Source: Rotaria sp. Silwood1 (taxonomy: Eukaryota > Rotifera > Eurotatoria > Philodinida > Philodinidae). From it: a DNA stretch of 64,000 nucleotides. The translations under genes and the position numbers were made by a program. The notes beneath the pieces are model-generated. The model was not told the origin of the DNA, made no database searches, and saw nothing but the letters and a program-made list of their open reading frames with translations. The stretch covers positions 232,820-296,819 of the forward strand of contig CAJNOP010000055.1 in the NCBI GenBank assembly GCA_905250075.1. Direction: 5' to 3'. Of the stretch, positions 26,228-37,441 are shown piece after piece (position 1 is the stretch's first letter; each line of letters opens with the position of its first letter).

Positions 26228-26410
26228 TTAACTAATTAAATCAATGTGACATCTTTTGCCTCACTGTTCATATTATATGCCTATATCCATACATGCTTTT
26301 CAGAGAATATTTTTTCACTAGTTAATGCATAACTATAAAATAGCATTACCATAATCATAAAAGCTAAAACGAATTACTTTAATGTTACGAGGAAAAGCTT
26401 TTAGAATATT
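26228..26410 (-). pseudogene. Relic of the receptor family (TM7 and C-terminus only)
   Basis: Read on the minus strand, a segment translates as LAFMIMVMLFYSYALTSEKI. It aligns residue by residue with the TM7 end of receptor 2 (LAFMATAMPFYIYVLAGGSV) and continues into the FRKAS region. The downstream side also matches the paralogue 3' end (ACATSTTTTGYYTCA-like sequence near 26248). Upstream of about 26410 similarity fades. It is a non-functional remnant that shows the array once had a member here, on the same strand. Confidence 0.72.
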
Positions 26411-29400
26411 TAATTTTAATGATGCTTAATATTTTGATTTGTCGAAAAAAATTTGCTTTTCTATGGATGATGAATTGAATATGTTAATTGTCTTTTGTTG
26501 TTCATCATTTTTCTTCAGCTTTTTTCTTTTGAATAACAAAGTATAAACCATTATGAAGACTTCTTATTTCGAACATTCTATTTAATAACATCAAAGAACA
26601 ATTTTATGAACTTCTTTTGTAGTAAAATGAGATATGATAACAATTGTATTAGTATGTTTAAATCAAAGCAAATATATTTTCTAAGAGAAGCAGCGACTCT
26701 TAATGATTATCAACTAAAATAATTATATAAAAATGAATGAACAATTCACGTTTTGATGAATGTTATATTAATTACTGTATTTTTCATCAATAATAAAACG
26801 TTGAAATTATCTTTACAATTTCAAAAATGTTACAACAATTTTGATGTAATTAATCTTAAGCAAAATTCTTCTTATTGAACATTTTTATTCTTGAAAATTT
26901 CTATTAAAATCAAAATCAAGAAAAAAAACTATTTTGTAAAGTTGGTAGAATTATATTTGCGGAATAATTATATCAAATAACATAAAATTCATTTAATAAT
27001 GTTATTTTGCACGTATCTAAAAATATTTATATAAAATAACATATTTTTTCTCTTTTGTTTTCTACAATAAATCTTTAACATTAAGTTTTTATTTGAGAAT
27101 AATAACGTTGATAGAAATTTCTTTGCAGCAAACTAGGTATGTTATGTATGTATATCGTGATATCAAAGAAAAATATTTTTTCACATTAATCACGCCACAA
27201 AATGAGTTATTTTTTTAATTAGAATAGATTTAGTTTGCCGACAAATTATTTGAATTTATAAATTATTAATACTTTAATCCAAAAAAAAAAAAGCATTCCC
27301 TTTCTTCATTATTAAAGCAAAATGATCAAAAAAATCACATTCATATATAAATGTAAGTTTATCGTACACAAGAACCTTCGACTTTTGATTCTTGAAATAT
27401 GTTATTGTCTGATTGCTTGACCTAGGTAGTGGAAAAACTCTCATATCATACATACATAAATATGATATATATCTAATAGATGTATTCTATTCATCTGAGT
27501 ACAGATCAAATATTGAAATAGCAAGATATCTTTAAATAAAGTATGTCCATATTCTAGTTACACATGCAGCATAACGTTAGCAATTCAATTCTTTGAACAA
27601 ACATTTAAATATGTAGATGTTAGAGTTACTATAATCTTTAGGTTAAATTTTTGACTTCAAATTTCCTCAAAAATGCATTGACTTATGTTTTCATAGGATA
27701 AGACTCAACGAAAGTAAAGTAACGAATAACTTATGACATTATTAAACTTCTCTTTCATCTTCGTTCTGTAGATTAAACTTAGTTTAATAGTGAATTTTTT
27801 TTTTAATTTTCATCTATTGATACATTTATCATATTGCGCCATCTTTGTTATTTAAAGCGACTACCTACAGCGAATAGTCCAATAATTTTTTTTTGCTTGA
27901 TGACAAACAAACATGCGCAGTAGTCTGTGGACATATATACATGAGTCATCCAATCAATGTAGAAATCGATATCCACTAATGCACTTAGTCCAAACTGAAG
28001 GGTCAGAAAAAACAAATTTGATAAAAACGTATAGAAACAACAGGTATATTTACCTGCATATTTTGTTTTCAGGAAAAGTGAGTTTCACCTAGATGATGGC
28101 GCTACACTACATGCAGAATTCAATTATAGTATTATCAATTTTGTGTGAGAATGAATCGACGCGAAAGATGTCAGTAAATCAGTGCTTTTATTTTGGTTTA
28201 GTTCCATGATTATACTGGGTCAGAAGAGTTTGACTTCATAAATAATCTTTATTAGTGACGTACTTCATATGCTATTAATAAGAGCTTCCAAAAATGGGTT
28301 TCATCCTAGGTGTCGCCACACATAGTGCATTCGACATTGATTGGTGTTTCCCCATTACTTTTTGCCGTCAGACTACGTACTACAGTAAATATTAACCATT
28401 GACATAGTGACAGACACTTTGAAGACGCGTATCTTTGAGTGACTAATTTAAAATACACTGTGTCAGGTTATTTTTATGAGTAGCTAATAAATTAAGATTG
28501 AAATATACTCAAAATCAACATAACTTGAATAGAATTTCTGTTAAATATTTTTCTAGTCACTATTAAAAAGAAATAAAAAGATGACGCTTTGTGTTAATTA
28601 TCTGTGACAGTAGCAGAATGTTGAAAATTTATTAATTCTTAAGGAATCTTCAGATTTAAGTCGAGATCTTGATTTCGTGCATTTTTTGAGTATGCTTAAG
28701 TAGCCTGTGTATTAACTAAATCGATTGTTTTAATTTAGCTGTTGAGTGTTATTATTTATAATAAAGATGACGCGAGTTAATGACAATAGAAAAATAGAGA
28801 AAATAAAAATATGATATAACGATGTTGTAAGCTATGTGTAATTTTTCAGTAAAACTATTTTTTTTAATTAATTCATTTATAAAAATGACCTTGACAACTG
28901 CATCAATAGATTCATTTAAGAAATGACGGATGAATCATCAACATCAACGAACAGATCACATGTTGAGTTATGTAGAGGGGCAAGCGCACCAAGACAAAAA
29001 GACACAATATATATAACCTCTGTCACTTCGAGAACATTAACGCTTTAGATATTGTTCGGAGAAAAAAACAAAATGCATTATATTCATTTTCATGGAAATA
29101 TTGATGCTAAATTTTAAAAAGCTATACATGGTCTTAAACGTTCGATTAAGTATATTATGACCTTACGTATCTAATCTAATCGTAGGTTTAATACAAATTT
29201 TTTTTTCTTTCTATCTTAATCTCTGTTTACAAGCAAAGATTTTTTTTTTAGCATTGTGAAAAATTTGACACGTGCACAATTTACTTTTGAAAAGAAATTG
29301 TAAAAACATACATTTTTATTGCGTAAACGAAGTGTAAAAAAACAAAAGTAGTTATATCTAGCTTATCATTCGAAACATTGATTATGCTTCATTATATAGC

Positions 29401-29857
29401 TGAAGTATGTACGACCTAGATAAGGTAAGTATCTCTTTATAAAGAATGTTTTTTTGTACTTAAATTCAAGCCAATGACCTTGAAGAATCTTTTACAGAAA
29501 AAAAAAATAAAAAAATTCACTTGTAGGCTTTCATTCGTAAATAAAAACAGAGTCTGTCAAGCAATAGTTTATTGATCATTTTTATAATAATCATTACTAT
29601 ATCAAGTACAATATATATATATATATATATTCCATCTGACATAGTTAATTAATAATTCAAAATGCTATTTTTTTTAAAAAGAAAAACAATTCTATTTTAA
29701 CGTAGAAAATAAATTTTAGTATGTTTTTTTTTCTTCTTCTTAAAATTGACGCCATAGTCAAGAGTTGTTTTTTTCTTTTTAATAAATTTTATTTATATTC
29801 TAGATGTTATTAATTTTATAATAAATAGATTGTGATAATTAATTATCATATACAACT
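26411..29857. other. Spacer upstream of the nuclear receptor
   Basis: AT-rich, no gene recognised. Two similar short segments, GTTTCACCTAGATGATGGCG near 28082 and GTTTCATCCTAGGTGTCGCC near 28297, may be remnants of one repeat. An (AT)n tract of about 20 bases lies near 29612. Confidence 0.35.
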
Positions 29858-32800
29858 ATGTCTCCCAATAAAATGAAAAATCTCAAATCATGTTCATCAT
29901 GTAAAGTTTGTGGCATTGATAATGCTCAATTACATTATGGTACACTATGTTGTGTTTCATGTAAAATGTTCTTTCGGCGAAATGCTCATTTTGATCTAGT
30001 TGGTTAATATATTAATTTTAACTATGTTTCACTTAAAAAATAATTTTTTTTTTAACTTACTTAGAACGATAGAAAATGTGTTTCTCATGGTAAATGTGAT
30101 ATAACAATAAAAAGTCGAAAAACATGTCGATATTGTCGTTTAAAAAAATGTTTTACAGTTGGAATGGAAAAAGAATTATTACGTGCATCACATAATCGAC
30201 AAGGTACACGTAATAAACAATCTATTAATGATAAAATAACTTGTGTAACTAATGTTATCCATCCAATTGATTTACTTCAAAATGATCGATCATTATTAAC
30301 AAGTCAACAATGGTCATATTTATCAAATATAGTTAATTTATTTGATTCAAAATTTCCTATATCTAATATTCGTCAATTATTAGAGATTCAATCAACATAT
30401 CCAATGAAAATGCGTTTAAAAATGGCTGAAACAAATATGTTACGTATTATTAATACAATGTATCAAGGTGTTTTACCATTTATTATAAATATATCACATT
30501 TTGGAAATTTATCATTAAATGATCAATCAGCATTAATTGAAAGAAATCTAAGAAATATTGGGGGCTATAGTGGTATTGTTATCAGTCGTGATGCAGATAT
30601 TCATTCTAGTCCAATATTTAAAATTGGTTTTCCATTAATATATGGATCAAAAGTAATGGAAGATGCTATGAAAATTTATGAAAAGACTGACAGTGATGGT
30701 ACATTAGTTAAATTATTAATGCCTACTTTGATATTCTCAACAGCTTGCGATCTTCTTATTCTAACAGATAAAAATGAAAACAGTAAGTAAAAACAAACAC
30801 TAATCCTTTTCTTGGGTTTCATTGTTTTAATGAAACACGAATCTCGTCAAATGATTTTTTTTTAATTTTATAGTTTGCTTATTAGTTAGATTTTACAAAT
30901 TACAGATAAATTTCAATTATAAATCCATAGAAGTGAATCCTACGGGTTTGCTTTGCTTTGGACAAAATCCTGTTAATGATAATAGATTTATTAATGTTGC
31001 TTTATTTTGTTTTTTTTTTCATTTTTCTTTTCAATATATCTGTTATAAAAGCATTGAAATACGGATAAAAAAAAATCTTTCGTCATGCACCTGTCAAGTG
31101 ATTTTCTTGAATTAATTTCGTTTTTGCCGATTCTAATATTGTCAAATGAATTTATTAGTGAAAGTGAATCTAGATCAAATATGCTTGACTCTCTATATAT
31201 CAAATTTTATTATAATTAATTGATTGGTCATCGTTTTCAGGTGGTAACCAACTTAAGATGTAGGTTCATTATTTTCTGGCTTCACACACATAAATTAATC
31301 ATTTATAATAATATGTTATATATACAGTCAATCATATTTGATCCATATTCATTTAGAGAAAATAGAAATTACAATTTTTATTATTTACATATATCATAGT
31401 TATAAGTGTGCTATAGAAGGTTCTTTCGAAATTGTCAGGATTGTGTGTGTTTTGAAGAATTAGTAAGCAAAACAACAGATTTTCAAGATTGCAATCGATC
31501 CCGTGCTAGGAATATTCTGAACCAACAAGAAATCACAAAGGTCAAAAGGACCATTTATTTTCGTTCTCAAATCGAAGCGTTATGTCAATTTGACCTCTCC
31601 CGAGCATGAAGTGAGAACACTAAACAGAAGTTTGTGCTCGATGCTTGCCAAGTCTGAATTATAATATATACACGAATGTTTTTTTTATTGTTTCTATATA
31701 TGGGCTAAGTCAGCGAAAACGGGACATACACCCGTTGTATTTAAATGCAATTCTCTATCAGTATAGATTTTTTTGAGTGAATTTTTTTTGCATAGGCTTA
31801 TGTAAAATTGTCTGCTCTTTCACATGGTTATTAATTAATTAAGAATTAACTAATTAAGAAGTAATTAGTGAATATCTCGAGAACAGAATGAGGAAAAAAC
31901 TTGAAAACTTCAGGGTAGGCTCCAGGATATGAGCCGCATGTATGGTACAATTTTCACCGAGATCGAACTTCAAAAAGTTCCTTCCAAAAAAATCAACTTT
32001 TCAGAGCCTTTAGACAGTGCTGAAACGGAAATGTTTGTCTTAGTATTATTCTAGGGATTTCTACCATTAACATGAGCCCCTTGGAATCGATTTCGAACTT
32101 TTCAGTTTGCTACCAGAGCATTTGATTGGTAGTGAAGTCGTACTGAGACACGTCGCTAACGCTGAATAGATTTGTTTTTTGAAAAACTTAGACATGCTGA
32201 AAGTAATTTTGCACTGGGATTTGGTAGCCTTAGGAGTCGTGTCTAGTATCACATATCAAGTTTTCGGTAATTTTGCAACATTTGGAAATTTTTAAAAACC
32301 GAAGTATATCAAGTAACAGTTAATGTCGTTCTTGGTGTCACGTCGCTAATGCTGGTTTTTCGTTAATAACTCCTATGAACAAAGCTCTAGAGTGTTGATT
32401 TTTTCATGGCATCTAGAGCAAATAGAGACTCGTACAACATGCAAAAATCACACATAAACCAGCTGATAATTCCGAGATATCCATCCCTCCAAATTTGCGA
32501 TGTCACGTCGCTAACGAATGATTTAGTCCATATATAGACAAATATAAAATAGCATGACATTATATTATTAATTATTCTGTTTTTCTGAAATTTTCCTAAA
32601 ATAAAAGAAAAGCAAGAAAATGATTAATTTTCTAACTAATATTACATTTGTATGAATTTTGTGATAATGTTCATTTAGAACTTAACATCTCAACAAATGA
32701 ATATCGTTTGTTAACAGATGAAAAACAAATATTAGATATACAAAATTTTTATACTGAAATATTATTTAAATATATGATTTTTCGATATGGTTATAAAGAT

Positions 32801-32959
32801 GCAGCATTAAAATTTGCTGGACTTATTAAAACTTCTCTTGATCAAAGTATGTGTTCATTAAATGGTAGAGAAGCATTAAGACATAAACAATTAATGCAAA
32901 CAATAGTCAAACAAACTGAACAGTCATTAACATTACAAGATGACATTATGATAAACTGA
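29858..32959 (+). CDS. Nuclear receptor (C4 zinc-finger DNA-binding domain plus ligand-binding domain)
   Basis: Ligand-type transcription factor acting in the nucleus; ligand and targets unknown. Three phase-consistent exons: 29858-29998, 30065-30782 and 32679-32959, giving 379 residues. The DNA-binding domain is near the N-terminus: first finger CKVCGIDNAQ..CCVSCKMFFRR, then after an intron the second finger CVSHGKCDITIKSRKTCRYC, ending RLKKCFTVGM. All eight zinc cysteines are present. The P-box region reads CVSCKMFF rather than the common CEGCKGFF, so DNA specificity may be unusual. A charged hinge follows, then a divergent helical ligand-binding region (about residues 95-370) including NRQLLEIQSTYPM-like and FKYMIFRYGYKDAALKFAGL segments; only weakly family-like. 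Intron 2 is 1,896 nt because of an inserted element (31693-32538). PolyA signal AATAAA at about 33090. Opposite strand to the receptors around it. Confidence 0.85.
31693..32538. mobile_element. Non-autonomous DNA element (846 bp) in intron 2 of the nuclear receptor
   Basis: Imperfect terminal inverted repeats: TCTATATATGGGCTAAGTCA at the left and the complement TCTATATATGGACTAAATCA at the right. Inside its right half, a CACGTCGCTAAYG motif occurs three times (about 32149-32162, 32339-32352 and 32503-32517), always in the same orientation and the last adjoining the terminal repeat. No transposase frame. It accounts for nearly half of the intron's length. Confidence 0.7.
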
Positions 32960-33580
32960 ACTTATATTGAAAATATCTTTGATAGGTATTTTTAGAACAG
33001 TTATTATCTATTTTTTTTCTTGTTGTTGTTTTATTTGCCAGTGATTTTGGTTGAATTGTATCTCTATTGTGTATATAATTTTATTAAAAAATAAAAAATG
33101 TCTTGAATTTCGTTTTTAGTCTTATTATATGATCATATGCATATGATATCTTTTATCTTGGTATTGTAGATCGAGCTTAGCTTTATCGTTTAGATAGATT
33201 TTTATTTTTATATTTTAATTAAAAAAAAAACCATTGTTATAAACTTAAGATTTAGTCGGTTAAGTAATGACATTAAGAAGATTAGACTATAAGGATTATT
33301 TTCATCTATTCACGATCAAAAAAAATAATCTAATTATTTATTTTATCAGCTTTTTTTTATTTGACTATAGTTAAGTAAATTAATATAGTCTTTTTTATAG
33401 CGAACAATTTAAAGTGCAGAAATATGTGCTGAATACTTTTGACTTTGAAAAGATGATTTATATTATATTTCATCTCGAGAAAATTACATTTGAAATTATA
33501 GTGTTCTTTAAATAGATTTATTATTGAAAATGAGTTGAAGTATTCAAATTAATTTTCCACTTGCGAGAGTATCTTTTGAG
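32960..33580. other. 3' flank of the nuclear receptor
   Basis: Contains the likely polyA signal near 33090. Otherwise AT-rich with no gene seen. Confidence 0.4.
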
Positions 33581-33770
33581 TAGAGATGCGCACAACCAAA
33601 CATGAAACTTTACAGAGATCGAAATCACGAGAAACAATTCCGAGACCAGAATTGAAGTTTATAGTAAAATAATCTATGATTCGAAGAATTATTTTAGATG
33701 TCATATGAATAGATTCTCGAACAGTTTTCTTTGGGCCGTGATCAAAAAAACTTAGTCAAGTATATCTCTA
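33581..33770. mobile_element. Possible short hAT-like MITE (190 bp)
   Basis: Ends TAGAGATGCGCACAACC (left) and complement TAGAGATATACTTGAC (right) share TAGAGAT and fit the YARNG terminal rule of hAT elements. The 8 bases on each side (CTTTTGAG and CTCCTGAT) agree at five positions only, so the target duplication is weak. Confidence 0.4.
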
Positions 33771-33781
33771 CTCCTGATATA

Positions 33782-34162
33782 TTCCCTTTCAGTTTCAATG
33801 ATTTTTAGCTTTTAGATACTGTATATAGTGTTCTAATAAAAATCCTAGAAGGATTTAGATTCCTATTGAGATGTAACTAAGCTATTGAATTTTTTTTTAA
33901 AGTTGTCAAAACTCATATTTTCCAATCTCGATCTAAAACTTTGCACATATAAGACTTTTAACTAGACTAACTTCAATAAATAAAAAAAGTCAGAATTTTT
34001 GAACAAAGTCTCTTCGATATATGATGGAGACTTTAAATAATAAACATATTAACAATTTCATAGGTTAGTCAAATCTTAATAGTACCTAAATTCTTTTAAG
34101 GCTTTTATTACAACACTACATGATATCTATAGAAAATAAAAATCATGAAAACTGAAAGGGAA
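33782..34162. mobile_element. Foldback MITE, 381 bp, TA target site
   Basis: Arms of about 150 bp: TTCCCTTTCAGTTTCAATGA at the left matches the complement TTCCCTTTCAGTTTTCATGA at the right. Inner matches include ATATAGTGTTCTAATAAAA against ATGTAGTGTTGTAATAAAA. TA flanks both ends (33780-33781 and 34163-34164). It almost abuts the 190-bp element before it. No coding capacity. Confidence 0.82.
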
Positions 34163-34323
34163 TAGTTTAGGGAGATCTCCTTGCTAGTAGAAATATTTGA
34201 TTATATAATTAGAAAATAGATAGTTACCCTAGATAGTGTTTTGTGGAACTCACATATATTTTCGCAGAATATAGTGAGTATAAGTTTTATGTTCAAGGTT
34301 TTGCGACTCCCTTCCTCTCCCCC

Positions 34324-34432
34324 TCCCTTACAGACAGGTTCCAATTACAGATCATAGCAACGTAGGTCCCCATTACAGACAGGCCCACCATTACAGACAC
34401 CCCCGTTACAGACACTCCCCATTACAGACCGT
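34324..34432 (+). repeat. Short GC-rich minisatellite (CCCATTACAGACA)
   Basis: The core ATTACAGACA or close variants occurs six times (near 34328, 34344, 34372, 34390, 34405 and 34421) with C-rich linkers. It stands out from the AT-rich surroundings. Confidence 0.75.
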
Positions 34433-36475
34433 ATCAACTTCGCCAAAGAAAGAAAAAATGTCTGTTCGAAATATAGACATAAAAAAGACAGCGTTTTCTG
34501 ATAATCGATTATTATTAGGAAAGAATTATTATCTTTTGGAGAATTTAAATATTGGGTATTTTGTGATTAGTATAATGAAACCAAAGAAGATATGTGAGTT
34601 TCACATTTCAGCCCCAGAGGGGCTGCGCTAACAAGCTTTTTTTATATAGAAAATATGTTTTACATATGAGTTATAAGTCTTTTTGCTTTAAATCATTGCA
34701 CATAGTACTTATGATGTTTTCTTTTCAAATTTTAACTTAATAAAATATCAAATAATTTTCTTTTAAAGAAAACATATTAAGATATTGCTAATTTCATTTA
34801 ATTAAAAGCATTAAATTTTATTGTTTTTGAACTGAATATATAAAAGACAATGCGTTTTCTATATATATATATATATGTATCATTAATATTTTATTTAAAC
34901 ATTAGCAGAATCTATGAGATAATGATGTAATCATATTTGATTTTCTTGGCAAGAAAAGAGCACCATGTTCTCAAGTTATCCTTATTACGAAACGCAATCT
35001 AAAAGGAATATTAAAGTAACAAAGCAAAAACTTTCCCTCGTTCCTCGCCGTCAGACATGACCGATATAATTGCGAGATCAAAATCCACTGCAGGATTAGT
35101 GTCATATTTGTCTTTTACTTTTACGTCACACCCACTACAATATACTGCTATGTATATCTTGTATTAATAGTCGGTAGAAACTCATATGCCGAAATAAATT
35201 TTTACAATATTAATAGCTTCATTGTGTTTTCCATTTTGATTTCAGAAGAACTGCGCTAACAGTTGTCTTCAAATATATTGGAAAATAGACTTAACAATCT
35301 GACTTTCGTAAAAACTTCTTTTTGTATATATGTGAAATAGACTTTTTCTTATTCAAGATGGCAATCACTATCGAACCATGACAAAAAAGAGGAAATAAAA
35401 TTCTTCTGAAATATTGTTATTTTGGTCATGAGACCTTTAATTCACACCAAATATATTCAATGTTCTCGAATGACAATATACGGCCTTGAACTGTAAATAT
35501 GTTATTGTTGAAATAAGGCTTCACTATATGATCGATCGATGTAGATATGAAAAAGGAAGATTACAGATTACTTTTGTTATTAAACGGTTTCTCGATTGAA
35601 ATATATGCACATTGTATTTATGTGGCGTTTAACCAATCATTAAAGAAACAAAACGATTTGTCATTATTATAGAAAGAAACAATTACGAATAAAATTGTTA
35701 TTTTACAAACAAAAATTCGCGAATATTACTTCTTTTTTTTGTATAAATTCAGTAACTTTCTTTCTTTGAGCTGTTAATAAACTCGATCAATTTTCATAAG
35801 CAGTAAATAAAATGAGTATTTATTGGTTTATGAATTATAGGTTACAGGGTTTTTATTGAAATCGGAGATTATTGATGTTGGAAAAATATGTTTTTTTTTC
35901 GAAAGTAGAGCTTCACCTGAAAATAGTATAAATAAAATAAAAATAAATCAAACAGAATATTCCTTTGAGACAGAGATAAGCTTATGATATGGAAATGATT
36001 TATACAATTTCCTAAATATTTTCATGAAGTGATATACTGAATTTTTAACATTATGAATAATATTCTGCGACATTTGTATTTTTAATATTACTAGATCAGA
36101 CCAAGACATATACACTTTGTCAGTTTTCAGAATCTAATAGCGTATATTTTTTTGTCTTTAATATAAAATTCATAATTAGTATTATTTCCAGACGAAGGTC
36201 GATACCTTGAAATCAAGAAAAAACATGTTTTCGATCCTCAAGCTCTAATGATATGATCACCAGTCATTTTCAATTAACAGTAAACATAGTTTTTATAATT
36301 TCCGCTTTTATATCTCAGTAATTTGATAATACACACTTAACTAACTTCACACCCTGAAACATTGTTTACAATCAGTCTTTAATTCGAAGGTATAGAATAT
36401 TTCATCCACTTCAATTTACTGTCCAATCATATAATATACATATATTTACAAAAATATTGTCATCGAGTCTAAAAG
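34433..36475. other. Non-coding spacer downstream of receptor 3
   Basis: AT-rich, no gene found. A small palindrome GCCCCAGAGGGGC lies near 34611, and an (AT)n tract near 34860. Confidence 0.4.
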
Positions 36476-37441
36476 TTAATGATTGTTAGTAATTCTTCGT
36501 ATTAAGTCGAGAAAACCTTTTCGAAAAAGATTTCCACCAGCTAATGTATATATATAAAATGGCATACTACTTGCAATAAAAGCAAGAAGTATTTCAACAT
36601 TATATAGAAATGTCTTTATAGCATCTTCTAATTCAGATTCAGTACCAAATGGTTTTAATGTAACATGAAATTTTTCAATTACTTGTGGAATACATAATAT
36701 AGTTAAAAGAAATACTTGGATGATAAGCATACGAAGTAAATTACGGTCAATTTTTTTAGCATGTAATTCTTTTGGTGTCGAAGGCATATTTTTTAATCCA
36801 GAAATCGTATGATGTATACGATTATGAACATGATGGACATGGGAAATAGTTAACAGACCAAATATAATCATTAAGATCAATGGAATTATTATGGTTATAA
36901 ATGAATATGTTAAATCATTGATCAGACGACATGATGCGCTTTTTCCATAGCATTTCAATGGTGCATCAGTAATATTAGCTTCATAACAATAAAGCATATA
37001 AATATAAGTAAGAATCGATAGAATCCCAGTGATTACTATTGTTCGTTTAATATTTTTCAAATTACTCATTTGTCGATAATGAATATTAAGGGATGATATT
37101 AACCATCGATCAATGGTAGCTAATGTAATCAACCATGTTGCCATTGTTCTTGTACTAAATACAATAAAAGCACGAGATTTACAAATCCAACTGATTGTAG
37201 TAGTTGGATCCTGGTGCCAACCAGCCAATATTCGAGTAGGTACACCAATTAAAATGGAAATAAGATCAATAAATGATGAAACCAGAAAAAGTAATGCACA
37301 GGGATTTGATCGAAGTGTTCGTTGTGATAATACTAAACAATTTAGAATATTTCCTACTACACCGACGATAAAAATACCAGGTGCTAAATATCGATTAAGT
37401 TGTTCTGACGTGTAATTTAATGACTCAATCAATGATGACAT
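36476..37441 (-). CDS. Orphan rhodopsin-like seven-transmembrane receptor, array member 3
   Basis: Single exon, 321 residues. TM1 GVVGNILNCLVLSQ, ICL1 RTLRSNPCALLFLVSSF, loop and TM3 GVPTRILAGWHQDPTTTIS..WICKSRAF, DRW, TM6 LLRMLIIQVFLLTILCIPQ, TM7 SSMPFYIYTLAGG. The extracellular-loop Cys motif is CYGKSASC. No defect. The start MSSLIESLNYTS matches the paralogues and carries a possible N-glycosylation site. Its coding bases 37091-37275 are identical to 42079-42263 of member 4, although the genes differ on both sides. Ligand unknown. Confidence 0.88.
   Translation of the reverse strand: MSSLIESLNYTSEQLNRYLAPGIFIVGVVGNILNCLVLSQRTLRSNPCALLFLVSSFIDLISILIGVPTRILAGWHQDPTTTISWICKSRAFIVFSTRTMATWLITLATIDRWLISSLNIHYRQMSNLKNIKRTIVITGILSILTYIYMLYCYEANITDAPLKCYGKSASCRLINDLTYSFITIIIPLILMIIFGLLTISHVHHVHNRIHHTISGLKNMPSTPKELHAKKIDRNLLRMLIIQVFLLTILCIPQVIEKFHVTLKPFGTESELEDAIKTFLYNVEILLAFIASSMPFYIYTLAGGNLFRKGFLDLIRRITNNH

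Noticed and set aside
31406-31609. 67-residue frame in the nuclear receptor intron
   Set aside because: No splice sites in phase with the flanking exons, which already join directly in phase.
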